DNA from: JANNHP01 sp031404455
GTDB lineage: Bacteria > Planctomycetota > JAJSAM01 > JAJVHW01
Length of the DNA stretch: 20,720 nucleotides
NCBI GenBank assembly: GCA_031404455.1
Contig: JANNHP010000145.1
Coordinates: 1-20,720 of the forward strand
Reading direction: 5' to 3'
In this document: positions 1-7,430 of the stretch, one piece after another
How the letters are laid out: every line of letters starts with the position of its first letter
Numbering within the stretch: the first letter of the stretch is position 1
Program-made: the position numbers and the translations under genes
The notes under the pieces: generated by a model
Told to the model about the DNA's origin: nothing
Seen by the model: only the letters and a program-made list of their open reading frames with translations
Databases searched by the model: none

Positions 1-297
1 GGCGAGTTCGGCGAGTTCCGCGGCCGACGGCGTCGCCTCGCGTCGCGCGACGACGGACTCACGCGCCTCGCGCCGCGAGTCCGTCCGTCCGATCCGCCGC
101 GCGCGACTTCGCGTGACCGCGCCGAACCATCCGCGCAGCGACGACGCGTCCCGCGGCGGTTTCCGCAGCGCCGCGAGCCACGTCTCCTGCTCCACGTCGT
201 CGGCGGCGTTCGGATCGCGGACGACCGCGCGCGCGACGGCGCGCACCCACTCGCGGTGCGCGAGCAGCGTCTCACGGGAGATCGGCGCGGAGTCCAT
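1..297 (-). CDS. ECF-type RNA polymerase sigma factor, N-terminal part (runs off the left edge)
   Basis: The frame is open from an ATG at 297 to the window edge, giving 99 residues with no stop. Residues 11-70 look like sigma-70 region 2: a helix with HREWVRAVARAVV, then DPNAADDVEQETWLAAL (residues 28-44), which matches the D-x-x-Q-E-T/W signature used to bind core RNA polymerase. A basic stretch (RSRARRIGR) and an Arg/Glu-rich linker ending SAAELAELA follow, as in long planctomycete-type ECF factors. Region 4, which reads the -35 element, lies outside the window. It is 56 bases downstream of a secreted carboxypeptidase-regulatory-like gene, and both starts share a leader, which suggests co-regulation. 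No Shine-Dalgarno sequence is visible. The family call is fairly safe; the subgroup and target genes are not known. Confidence 0.8.
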   Translation of the reverse strand, partial: MDSAPISRETLLAHREWVRAVARAVVRDPNAADDVEQETWLAALRKPPRDASSLRGWFGAVTRSRARRIGRTDSRREARESVVARREATPSAAELAELA

Positions 298-342
298 CGG
301 TCACACGCCGGAATCCCGCGGACGGCGGAACGGGTGCAGGCG
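298..342 (-). promoter_or_regulatory. Conserved leader before the sigma factor start (copy 1)
   Basis: These 45 bases touch the sigma factor start codon and match 1533-1577 at 39 of 45 positions by hand alignment; the distal 33 bases (310-342) match at 31. On the minus strand the core reads CCGTCCGCGGGATTCC, followed by a 12-base stretch ending GACC(G/A) and then ATG. There is no Shine-Dalgarno sequence. It may be a sigma factor promoter giving a very short leader, or a post-transcriptional element. The role is inferred from the repeat and its fixed spacing. Confidence 0.5.
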
Positions 343-353
343 CGAGGACAAGG

Positions 354-1532
354 CTACCGCGGTCGCGCGGGATCGGCGGGCGCGGGCGTCAGCTTGACGT
401 CGAGGCGCTCAGTCGGGTCGTCGGGGACGACGAGGTCCGCGGTGAACCGCCGCAGGTCGTCGGTCTCGACGTCGAGCCGGTACTTCGCCGGTGCGAGCCG
501 CACGTGCGCGACGGCGCCCTCGTCCATCACCGAAGTCCACGTCGCGTCGCCCGACGGTTCGAGGATCTGCAAGCGGTACATCGCCGGGAGCACACCGGGG
601 AACCGGAGGCGCACGGCACGCATCGGCGGCGCGCTCACGGTGAGAGGCACGGTCGTCGTCTCGCCCGAGCGGACCTCGATCGTGCGCTCGATCGTCTGGA
701 CACCGATGCCGTCGACGCGGACGAGGTACTTCCCGGGCGTGACCGGGCAGTCGACTGCGGACCCGTCCGCGAACTCGCCCGACTTTCCCATGCCGTAAGT
801 GCTCGCGCCGCCGTACCAGCGGCGCTGCATCTCCGGGAAGATGCCGAGGACGTGATAGAGGACTTTCCCGCGCTCCGGGACGTCCGGCAGCACGGGAACG
901 ATTCGCGCGACGCCGAGTCGCGGGAACGTCAGCGTCCCGGCGTCGACGTCGGCGGCGTCCTTCACTTCGACCGGCCCGAACTGGTACCAGCCGCAGGCGG
1001 GATCGTTCGCGCAGACGGAGTAGATGCCCGGCTCCACGCGACCCGACACACTCTCCCCCGTCGCGGCGTCCAACTCGAACGTCGCCGCGCCGCCGCCCCG
1101 CCCCCACACGAACACGCTCGCGGACGGGAGGTTCGCGCCCTCGGGCGACACCACGCGACAGCGGATCCGCGCGTGCCGCATCAGGTCCGGCTTCACGACC
1201 AGCTTCAGATCCGTCGTCCCGGCGCGCACCGGATCGGTGATCGGCGGCCCGGGCCAGGTGCCCGACGGCGCGACCTGGACGCGGTAGGCGATCCGCGGGT
1301 TCACGGTGAGCCGGAACCGGCCGTCCGCGCCGGTGACGCCGTGCGGCGCCGACGGCATCCACTCCGGGATGGGCAGGAGCGCCACGTTCCAGTTCGCGAG
1401 AGGGTGGTCGTACTCGTCGACGACGACGCCCGCGATCACCTTGCGGTCCGCGGCGGAGTCGCCGCCGAGGACGACGCTGGCGGCGATGGCGGTGACGGCC
1501 GCAGCGAGCAGGCAGGCGAGGAGGCGGATCAT
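354..1532 (-). CDS. Secreted protein with a carboxypeptidase-regulatory-like domain
   Basis: This encodes 392 residues. The start is the ATG at 1532, because it opens a signal sequence (MIRLLACLLAAAVTAIAASV, residues 1-20). The frame stays open further upstream, but that extension reads through an inverted repeat and is not credible. Residues about 32-95 resemble a carboxypeptidase-regulatory-like beta-sandwich (IAGVVVDEYDHPLANWNV, then a TGADGRFRL turn). The rest alternates beta-rich segments with Gly/Pro turns, such as VTPGKYLVRVDG and LAPAKYRLDVETDD, suggesting further Ig-like or Cna-B-like domains. No catalytic motif was seen. It lies just upstream of the sigma factor gene in transcription and shares its leader, so the two may form a regulon. 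Location is probably periplasmic or extracellular. The specific function is unknown. Confidence 0.75.
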   Translation of the reverse strand: MIRLLACLLAAAVTAIAASVVLGGDSAADRKVIAGVVVDEYDHPLANWNVALLPIPEWMPSAPHGVTGADGRFRLTVNPRIAYRVQVAPSGTWPGPPITDPVRAGTTDLKLVVKPDLMRHARIRCRVVSPEGANLPSASVFVWGRGGGAATFELDAATGESVSGRVEPGIYSVCANDPACGWYQFGPVEVKDAADVDAGTLTFPRLGVARIVPVLPDVPERGKVLYHVLGIFPEMQRRWYGGASTYGMGKSGEFADGSAVDCPVTPGKYLVRVDGIGVQTIERTIEVRSGETTTVPLTVSAPPMRAVRLRFPGVLPAMYRLQILEPSGDATWTSVMDEGAVAHVRLAPAKYRLDVETDDLRRFTADLVVPDDPTERLDVKLTPAPADPARPR

Positions 1533-1577
1533 TGGTCGAACGTCGGAATCCCGCGGACGGCGAGACGGGTGCAGGCG
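1533..1577 (-). promoter_or_regulatory. Conserved leader before the regulatory-like protein start (copy 2)
   Basis: Second copy of the 45-base leader, ending directly at the ATG at 1532. The conserved 33-base block (1545-1577) lies exactly 12 bases from the start codon, the same distance as in copy 1. The only differences within the block are two adjacent positions (ga versus ag). The spacing to the start codon is what makes a regulatory role plausible. Confidence 0.5.
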
Positions 1578-1620
1578 TGTCCCGGCGCACGCCATAGGGG
1601 CCTGTTCGGGGCCATCATCT

Positions 1621-1717
1621 CGGTAGGGGCGGACCCCTGTGTCCGCCCAGCGTCGGATCTGGTGCGGGAGCCGTCCCGGCTTCAACCGAGGGCGGACACG
1701 GGGGTCCGCCCCTACCG
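1621..1717. repeat. REP-like inverted pair, family 1
   Basis: Arms at 1621-1648 and 1690-1717 are reverse complements at 27 of 28 positions, separated by 41 bases. Each arm is itself a hairpin (GGGCGGAC pairing with GTCCGCCC). This paired layout is typical of REP/BIME-type elements mobilised by Y1 transposases, though no such transposase gene is in the window. The pair lies between the FHA-CAP gene and the next gene downstream and could also slow or stop transcription. Confidence 0.8.
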
Positions 1718-1745
1718 AGAACCCGCCGAAGTGGCCGCTCCGCGG

Positions 1746-4448
1746 CTACTTCGGCACGCCGCCTTCCCAGTCGTCGTCCATGCGGAAGCCGAAGTTCTGC
1801 GTCCAGTGGTTGCCGGAGAGGCCGCTTCCCATCTCGACCCACGCGGGGGTCAGGATGTTCCGGTGGTGGCCGGACGAGTGGATCCATCCCTGGTGGGCGC
1901 TCTCGGGGGAACTGCCGCCGGCGTAGATGTTCTCGGAGTCGCCGGCCGGCTGGTATCCGGCGAGCTTCATGCGGTCGTCGGGCGAGTGCTTCTCGGGGTT
2001 GAACTTGTTGAAGTGGTCGAAGAAGCCGAGCTTCGACATGTCCTCGCTGTGGCCGCGCGCGGAAGTCACGAGCATCGGGTGGATGCGCAACGCCCGGCGG
2101 TGGCCGAACATGAGCCGGTACTCGTTCGTCACCTCGACCTGCTTCTTCTCCGGCTCGGTCGGCCCCTTCACGGAGGGGTTCAGCTTCATGACCTTCTCGT
2201 TGTAGGCCATCCGGTCGAGGTCGAGCTCTGTCTCGAAGAACGTCTGCACGTTGATGTCGTGGCCCACGTACATCGTGACCGCTTTGATGCGCTCGACGAG
2301 CAGCGACGGGTCTCCGCTCAGGTACTGGATCTCGACGACGAGCTTGTCGGCGTCGGCGCGGAGCTTGTCGAACGCGGCGTCCGCACGGATGGCCGCCTTC
2401 GTCGGGTCCTCCCACGCCTCGCGCACGGCCTTGACGAGCTCGTTCACCTCGTGCTGAACGGGCGCGTACTCGCGGTCCCGTCCGGCGTAGGGATAGAAGT
2501 ACTTCACCTCGTCGAAGATGAGCGCCAGCGCGGTGTTGCGGGCCGCCTCGAGCTTCATGTACGCGCGGCGCACCGTCTCGATCGACTTCGCCTGCTTCGA
2601 CTTCTCGATCTTGTCCACGAGCTTCAGGAGCTCGCCCTTCACCTCGGCGATCTTCGCCTCGTTGATGATCGCCTTGTACTCGCCGTACGTGACGATCGCC
2701 GCCGCGTCCTTCGGGTGCGGCATGAAGCCTTCGAGCGGGTTCGGACGTCCGATCGAGCGCGCGTGGACCTCGGACGCGGCGAGGCGCAGTTCGTTCACCG
2801 AGAGCGCCGCGCGCATCCACCTCGTGTAGGCGTCGTGCTCGCCGAGGTCGCGCAGGAAGAGCGCCGCGGCGACGAGGTCCGCGGGCTCGGGCGCCGCCTT
2901 CTCGACGAGTTGCGCGAACGCCTGCGACGGGAGGTCCGCGACCGGCCGCGGCTCGGGACGTCCGTCCTTGTCGAGGACGGAGATGTCGTTCGCGGTGGCC
3001 GCCTCGACGCGCACCGTCCGGTCGCCGAGCTTCAGCGGGCTGAACTTCTTCGGGTCGGCCGCGACCCAGCCGAGGAGCTTCGGGAGGAACGCCGCCACGA
3101 CGCGGAGGTCGCCCGCGCGGAGCGTCAGCTCGCCCTTCAGCCCCGCGTCGGAGACTGCGGCCGCGGCCTCGTCGAGCTTCACCGCCGCCGCCTCGAACTG
3201 ACGGTCGCGCGCGAGCGACTCGCCGGCCGCGGCGATCTGCATCGCCTTCGCGCGCTCTCGCGTCGCGGCGTCGTCGGTCTTCTCCGCACCCGGCTTCGAA
3301 CCGGGCTGGCGCGTGACGACCTGTCCGCCGCCGCGCGCCGAGAGCCACACGTCGAAGCCGGTGCCATGGAGCCGCTCGATCGCCGCCGCGAGCAACGACT
3401 GCGCGGCCTCTCCTCGCCCTTCCTTCCGCGCGCTGTCGAAGGCGGCCGCCGCCTGCTGCGCCGCGGTCCGCGACTTGTCGATGAGATCGGCGAGTCGCGC
3501 CGCGACGGCGGCGTCGTCCTCGGGCGAGACGGCCGGGACGTCCTGGATCCAGCGGGTCCACATGTCGAGCGCGTCGCCGTAGCGGCCGTCCGCGGCGGCG
3601 AGGTCGGCCTGCGCGAACACCTGCTCCCGGGCGAGCCGCGTGCGCTCCCCGGCGGACGTCAGCTCGGCGCGGATGCGCTCGCGGAGGACGCCGACGGCCT
3701 CGGCGTCCTCCACGTGACGTTCGAGGAGCGCCGCGAGTGCGGTCTTCCGCTGGGACGGGGGTGCGGTCCTGTCGTCGTCGAGTCGCGCGATCGCCGCGCG
3801 CCACTCGTCGCCGGGCTTCGTCTCTCCCGCGACCTCGTCCCCGCCCGGAGCGGACGGTCCCGCGATCGCGGCATCGACGAGTTGCAACGCCTCGTCCACG
3901 TGCTGCTGCCGCTCGAGATCGGTGCGCGTCTTCTGCAACGCGGCGAGGCGCTTCGCCGGGTCCTTCTGCATCGTCGCGCGTTCGATCTCGGCCTTCGCGA
4001 ACGACGTGCGCGACGCCGCGGACGAGGCGCCCTCGGACTTGCCGAGCTGGAAGGCGAGACCGAACGCCACGATCGCGGCGATCACCGGCACGGCGAGGGC
4101 GCCCCACGGCGTCGCCTTCTTCCGCACGCGCGGCTTCCTCGGCTCGCGCGCGATTCCACCGGTCTCGTCCACGTACGTGATGACCGTGTCGCCGATCTCG
4201 ATCTCGTCGCCGGGCTTCAGGCGCGCGGCGAGCACGGGTTTCCCGCCGAGGAACGTCCCGTTCGACGATCGTTCGTCGACGACGCGCCACGCGCCGAGGT
4301 GCGGTTCCACGCGGCAGTGATTGCGGCTCGCCTTCTGCTCGGCGAGGACGAGGTCGCACTCCTCGGCACGGCCCAGCGTGACCGGCTTGCCGGCGAGCGC
4401 GTAAGTCCGCGTCGCGCCGTCCGGGGTCAGGACCTGGAGTTCCGCCAT
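1746..4448 (-). CDS. FHA domain, transmembrane segment and C-terminal CAP domain protein
   Basis: A 900-residue protein. Residues 1-95 form an FHA domain, a phosphothreonine-binding module, with GR at 26-27, S41-x-x-H44 and N63-G64-T65. A basic stretch (PRKPRVRKK) and one membrane helix at about 114-136 follow. The large middle part (about 140-760) is Ala/Glu/Lys-rich and probably helical or coiled coil. Residues about 775-895 form a CAP (SCP/PR-1/YkwD-like) domain: NEYRLMFGHRR, GHSEDMSKLGFFDHF, SENIYAGG and SSGHHRNIL, including the expected His and Glu residues (H800, E839, H861). The topology predicts a cytoplasmic FHA and an outside CAP domain. Together they suggest coupling of Ser/Thr phosphorylation to an envelope function, but no kinase gene is nearby. 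No Shine-Dalgarno sequence precedes the ATG. Domain calls are secure; the role is open. Confidence 0.88.
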   Translation of the reverse strand: MAELQVLTPDGATRTYALAGKPVTLGRAEECDLVLAEQKASRNHCRVEPHLGAWRVVDERSSNGTFLGGKPVLAARLKPGDEIEIGDTVITYVDETGGIAREPRKPRVRKKATPWGALAVPVIAAIVAFGLAFQLGKSEGASSAASRTSFAKAEIERATMQKDPAKRLAALQKTRTDLERQQHVDEALQLVDAAIAGPSAPGGDEVAGETKPGDEWRAAIARLDDDRTAPPSQRKTALAALLERHVEDAEAVGVLRERIRAELTSAGERTRLAREQVFAQADLAAADGRYGDALDMWTRWIQDVPAVSPEDDAAVAARLADLIDKSRTAAQQAAAAFDSARKEGRGEAAQSLLAAAIERLHGTGFDVWLSARGGGQVVTRQPGSKPGAEKTDDAATRERAKAMQIAAAGESLARDRQFEAAAVKLDEAAAAVSDAGLKGELTLRAGDLRVVAAFLPKLLGWVAADPKKFSPLKLGDRTVRVEAATANDISVLDKDGRPEPRPVADLPSQAFAQLVEKAAPEPADLVAAALFLRDLGEHDAYTRWMRAALSVNELRLAASEVHARSIGRPNPLEGFMPHPKDAAAIVTYGEYKAIINEAKIAEVKGELLKLVDKIEKSKQAKSIETVRRAYMKLEAARNTALALIFDEVKYFYPYAGRDREYAPVQHEVNELVKAVREAWEDPTKAAIRADAAFDKLRADADKLVVEIQYLSGDPSLLVERIKAVTMYVGHDINVQTFFETELDLDRMAYNEKVMKLNPSVKGPTEPEKKQVEVTNEYRLMFGHRRALRIHPMLVTSARGHSEDMSKLGFFDHFNKFNPEKHSPDDRMKLAGYQPAGDSENIYAGGSSPESAHQGWIHSSGHHRNILTPAWVEMGSGLSGNHWTQNFGFRMDDDWEGGVPK

Positions 4449-4521
4449 CGCGCGGGGAGGCTACGGGAGGCGCCTGGAGAGGAGAAGGATCGTGCCGCAG
4501 AGGACGAAGCCGTCGCGGGCC

Positions 4522-4655
4522 CGGGACGGTTCTGACTTTCGGACGTTTCGCGACCGGCGGGCCGCCTCGATCCGGCGCTCGCCAGGCTCATAAGTTCGAA
4601 AGTCCGAAAGTCAGGACCGTCCCCGAGAAGTCCGAAAGTCAGGACCGTCCCCGAG
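4522..4655. repeat. Inverted and tandem repeat cluster, family 2
   Basis: A left arm at about 4522-4550 (GGGACGGTTCTGACTTTCGG) faces right arms at 4600-4655. The right side is a perfect 28-base tandem duplication (4600-4627 and 4628-4655), each unit ending GTCAGGACCGTCCCCGAG. The same family recurs at 16381-16484 and 18904-19040. It fills the space between the lipoprotein and FHA-CAP genes and could fold as a long hairpin in RNA. It carries no coding evidence. Confidence 0.8.
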
Positions 4656-4678
4656 GCGGCGCGAGCATCGCGTCCGGG

Positions 4679-7261
4679 TCAGGGCACCTCGACGGTCTTC
4701 TCCTCGCCCGCCACGACGTCCACGTCGAACGCCTTCATCAGCGCCGTGCCGCTGCGGACCTCGACGTGCACGGCGCCCGCGCGGACGCCGCGGATCGTCG
4801 CGGTCCCCTTCGCGTCGGTGCGGAAGCGGTTCGTGAGGAGCGTCGAGCCCTCGCCCCACGCGTTGACCGGCGTGCCGTCCTTCGCGGTGAGCACGATCGC
4901 CGCGTCGGCGAGCGGCGATCCGTTGTCGCGCTCGACGTTCACGACGAGCCGCCCGTGCGCGGGCAGGCGCAGTTCGAGCGGCGGGTTGACGCCGTCCGTC
5001 ACGTCGAACTCGACGCGCAGCGGCGGGGCTCCGGGAGGATCGCACGTGACGACCCAGCGGCCGGGGGCGAGGCCTGTGAGGTCGAGGGTGCCGCCGTCGC
5101 CGCTCGTCGCCGTCTGGGGCGGGCGCGACCCGGGGACGATCGGCGCGACGACGACGAGTTGCCGCGCGAGCGGCCTGCCGTCGCCGTCCACGAGGCGGGC
5201 CGCGACGCGCAGCGTGCGGCGCACGGGCACGTCGATCTCGATGCGCGCGCCGTCCGCGATGCGGAGGTCGTCGACCGCGCCGCGCCACACGTCGCCCGAG
5301 ATGTCGAGCTTCCACGCGCCGGGATAGATGCCCACGAGCGGGATCGGCTCGCCGCCGCGGCCCGCGGGGATCGTCTGGCGGAACTGCTGCGAACCGCCCT
5401 CTGCGGGCAGCAGCGAGAAGGCGAGCGGAACGTCGGGAGCGCGCCCGCCGTCGAACGCGAGGCGCACGGTCAGCGACCCGGAGCGCTCCAGCTTCACCAC
5501 GACGGACGTGTCCCCCGCCTTCGCGAGGCCGCCGCCGGGCAGGTCGTAGCGGTCGCCCTCGGCGCGCATCTGGTACTCGCCGCGCGGGAGCTTCTCGAAA
5601 CGGAAGGCGCCGTCCGGTCCCGTCGTCGTCCCCTGGTGCGTCGCGACGCCCTCCGAGTTCAGGAGATGGACCGTCACGCGCACCGCGCCCTCGGCGGGTT
5701 TGCCGTCCGAACCGACGACGCGTCCGGCGAGCGGGAGTCCGTCTTCGAAGACGAAGTCGAACGATTTCGCCGCCTGCGCGCCCTCGAGGAAGCGCTCCTG
5801 GACGACGCCTTCCGAGGCGCACTGCACCTTCGCGTGGAGTCCGAGCGGCACGTCGTCGATGGTCCAGAGACCGTCCGCTCCTGAGTGCGCGATCGCGCTC
5901 TCCGGGAGGCCGAGCGCCGCGGCCTCGGGCTCGGTGATCCCGCCGTCCCAGTGGCCCCATTTCGCGAGGACGAACGCCCCGCCCACGGGCGAACCGTCGT
6001 CGCGCGTGACCCGGCCCGCGACGTCGCGCGTGCCGAGCAGGACGAGCTTCACGCCGGCCGCCGCGGCGCGCGGGTCCGAGTCGGCGACGGCGCTCTCGCC
6101 GAGGCCGCGCCTCAGTGCGAGGAACCGGGGCGGCGTCGGCACGCCGCGCGGCGCGAGCGGGAGCCACGAGAACCGGAACGAACCGTCGGGCCCGGTCCGC
6201 GGACCGAGCACGCGCTCGAAGAGCCCCTCGTAGTTCATGACGACCGCCGTGAGGCGCGCGTCCGCGACCGGGCGCCCCTCCGCGTCGACGACCTTCCCCG
6301 CGACGCCCGGGACCGCCTCGAGCATGAGTTCCATCTCGCCCGCCCGCGGCACCGCCGCGGAGTGCCACCCGTATCCACCGGTGAAGGACGCGACGTGGTG
6401 CATCCTCGACACTCGGATCTCGAACCGGCCGTCCGCGCCGGATCGCGTGCGGATCGACGGGTCCTCGACGCAGAGGACGACCGCGTCCGCGATCCTGCGC
6501 CCCTCGGTCGAGACGACCCATCCCCGCAGGGGCGTCGCCGCGCGCGCGCGGATCACCGGCTTCTGAGGGGGCGCGTCCGCGGCCAGCGCGAGCTGGAACG
6601 GGCGCGCGTCGAACCGGGGATCGTCGAGTTCGACGACCGCGCCGGCGCGCGGCGGATGGATCACGAAACGCCCGGAATCGTCGCTGACGACCTCCTCGCG
6701 GTAGGCGACCGATCCCGACACGATGCGGGCGCCGGCGACCGGGCGCTTCGCCTCGTCCACGACCTCGCCCGCGACTTCGACGCCAGGGCGGAGTCCGGCC
6801 CGGATGTCGGGGCCGCCGATCGGCTCCACCACGCCTCGGAGCTCGAGTCCGCGTCCCCCGGCCAGCCAGATCGGGGCGAAACCGGGCTTGGACAGCCTGA
6901 GGATCCACGACTGCGCGGGGCCCGGCCCGACGCGGAACCGTCCGTCCGGTCCCGTGACTGCGGTGGCCACGACGTCCTCCGCCGTCACGCGGCCCTCGGG
7001 TCGCGGGACGATCAGCTCCACGGCCGCGCCTTCGACGGGTTCGCCCAGTTCCGTTCGCGGATCGGCACGTGGTGCGAGATGGAACACCGTGCCCTCGCGC
7101 CAGGTCGCGAGTTCGTCCTTCGACCACGACGTCTCCCACTCCATCGGGGCGAACGCCTCGTCGGGGATGCGCACGGGCTCGGGCAGATCGGAGGCGGGGC
7201 GGCAGGCTGCGAGTTCGATCGCGACGGCGGTCGCAAGCGCTGCGAGGACGAGTCGGCGCAA
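4679..7261 (-). CDS. Large lipoprotein of repeated carboxypeptidase-regulatory-like domains
   Basis: An 860-residue protein if it starts at the TTG at 7261. That start is preferred because a GGAGAGGAG ribosome site lies nine bases upstream and the first 20 residues form a lipoprotein signal (MRRLVLAALATAVAIELAAC, lipobox LAAC, Cys20). An ATG at 7363 would put 34 unlikely residues before it. The mature chain has several beta-sandwich repeats with the G-x-V-x-D-x-x-G-x-P-V/L-x-x-A opening and an xDGxFRF turn, for example VAGEVVDEAKRPVAGARI, VAGKVVDAEGRPVADARL, VAGRVTRDDGSPVGGAFV and LAGRVVGSDGKPAEGAVRV. These match carboxypeptidase-regulatory-like (PF13620-type) modules, probably as a membrane-anchored surface stalk. 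No enzyme motif was found. It resembles the smaller protein at 354-1532 in fold class but is not an obvious close copy. Confidence 0.8.
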   Translation of the reverse strand: MRRLVLAALATAVAIELAACRPASDLPEPVRIPDEAFAPMEWETSWSKDELATWREGTVFHLAPRADPRTELGEPVEGAAVELIVPRPEGRVTAEDVVATAVTGPDGRFRVGPGPAQSWILRLSKPGFAPIWLAGGRGLELRGVVEPIGGPDIRAGLRPGVEVAGEVVDEAKRPVAGARIVSGSVAYREEVVSDDSGRFVIHPPRAGAVVELDDPRFDARPFQLALAADAPPQKPVIRARAATPLRGWVVSTEGRRIADAVVLCVEDPSIRTRSGADGRFEIRVSRMHHVASFTGGYGWHSAAVPRAGEMELMLEAVPGVAGKVVDAEGRPVADARLTAVVMNYEGLFERVLGPRTGPDGSFRFSWLPLAPRGVPTPPRFLALRRGLGESAVADSDPRAAAAGVKLVLLGTRDVAGRVTRDDGSPVGGAFVLAKWGHWDGGITEPEAAALGLPESAIAHSGADGLWTIDDVPLGLHAKVQCASEGVVQERFLEGAQAAKSFDFVFEDGLPLAGRVVGSDGKPAEGAVRVTVHLLNSEGVATHQGTTTGPDGAFRFEKLPRGEYQMRAEGDRYDLPGGGLAKAGDTSVVVKLERSGSLTVRLAFDGGRAPDVPLAFSLLPAEGGSQQFRQTIPAGRGGEPIPLVGIYPGAWKLDISGDVWRGAVDDLRIADGARIEIDVPVRRTLRVAARLVDGDGRPLARQLVVVAPIVPGSRPPQTATSGDGGTLDLTGLAPGRWVVTCDPPGAPPLRVEFDVTDGVNPPLELRLPAHGRLVVNVERDNGSPLADAAIVLTAKDGTPVNAWGEGSTLLTNRFRTDAKGTATIRGVRAGAVHVEVRSGTALMKAFDVDVVAGEEKTVEVP

Positions 7262-7270
7262 CTTCGGGAG

Positions 7271-7279
7271 CTCCTCTCC
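7271..7279 (-). promoter_or_regulatory. Ribosome binding site of the lipoprotein gene
   Basis: GGAGAGGAG on the minus strand, nine bases before the TTG at 7261. It decides the start, because the signal peptide begins at that TTG. Confidence 0.6.
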
Positions 7280-7381
7280 TGAACGGCCCGGACCAACCGG
7301 CGAGCATCCTAATGGCAGATCCGGCCGGAAGGCGTGTCTCTCGTTACGCCCCGATCCCCACATCCGCCAGACGAACGGCCT

Positions 7382-7410
7382 CGGTAGGGGCCGACCCCCG
7401 TGTCGGCCCG
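7382..7410. repeat. Single REP-like hairpin, family 1
   Basis: The first 28 bases match the arm at 1621-1648 at 25 positions. Two of the three changes are compensatory: the stem is GGGCCGAC/GTCGGCCC here and GGGCGGAC/GTCCGCCC there, so pairing is kept. No partner arm was found nearby. It lies 21 bases beyond the helicase stop and could help end its transcript. Confidence 0.7.
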
Positions 7411-7430
7411 CCTTCGTCGCCGCGAGGGAC

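Noticed and set aside
1533..1685. N-terminal extension of the protein at 354-1532
   Set aside because: The added residues read through the family 1 inverted repeat (giving a WADTGVRPYRDD-like peptide), whereas a clean signal peptide begins at 1532.
504..4535. A very long open frame on the plus strand
   Set aside because: It overlaps three well-supported minus-strand genes, is dominated by Arg, Val and Asp runs as expected for the complement of GC-rich coding DNA, and shows no domain motif.
7262..7363. ATG start for the large lipoprotein
   Set aside because: The TTG at 7261 has a ribosome site and begins directly with a lipoprotein signal; 34 extra residues would bury it.
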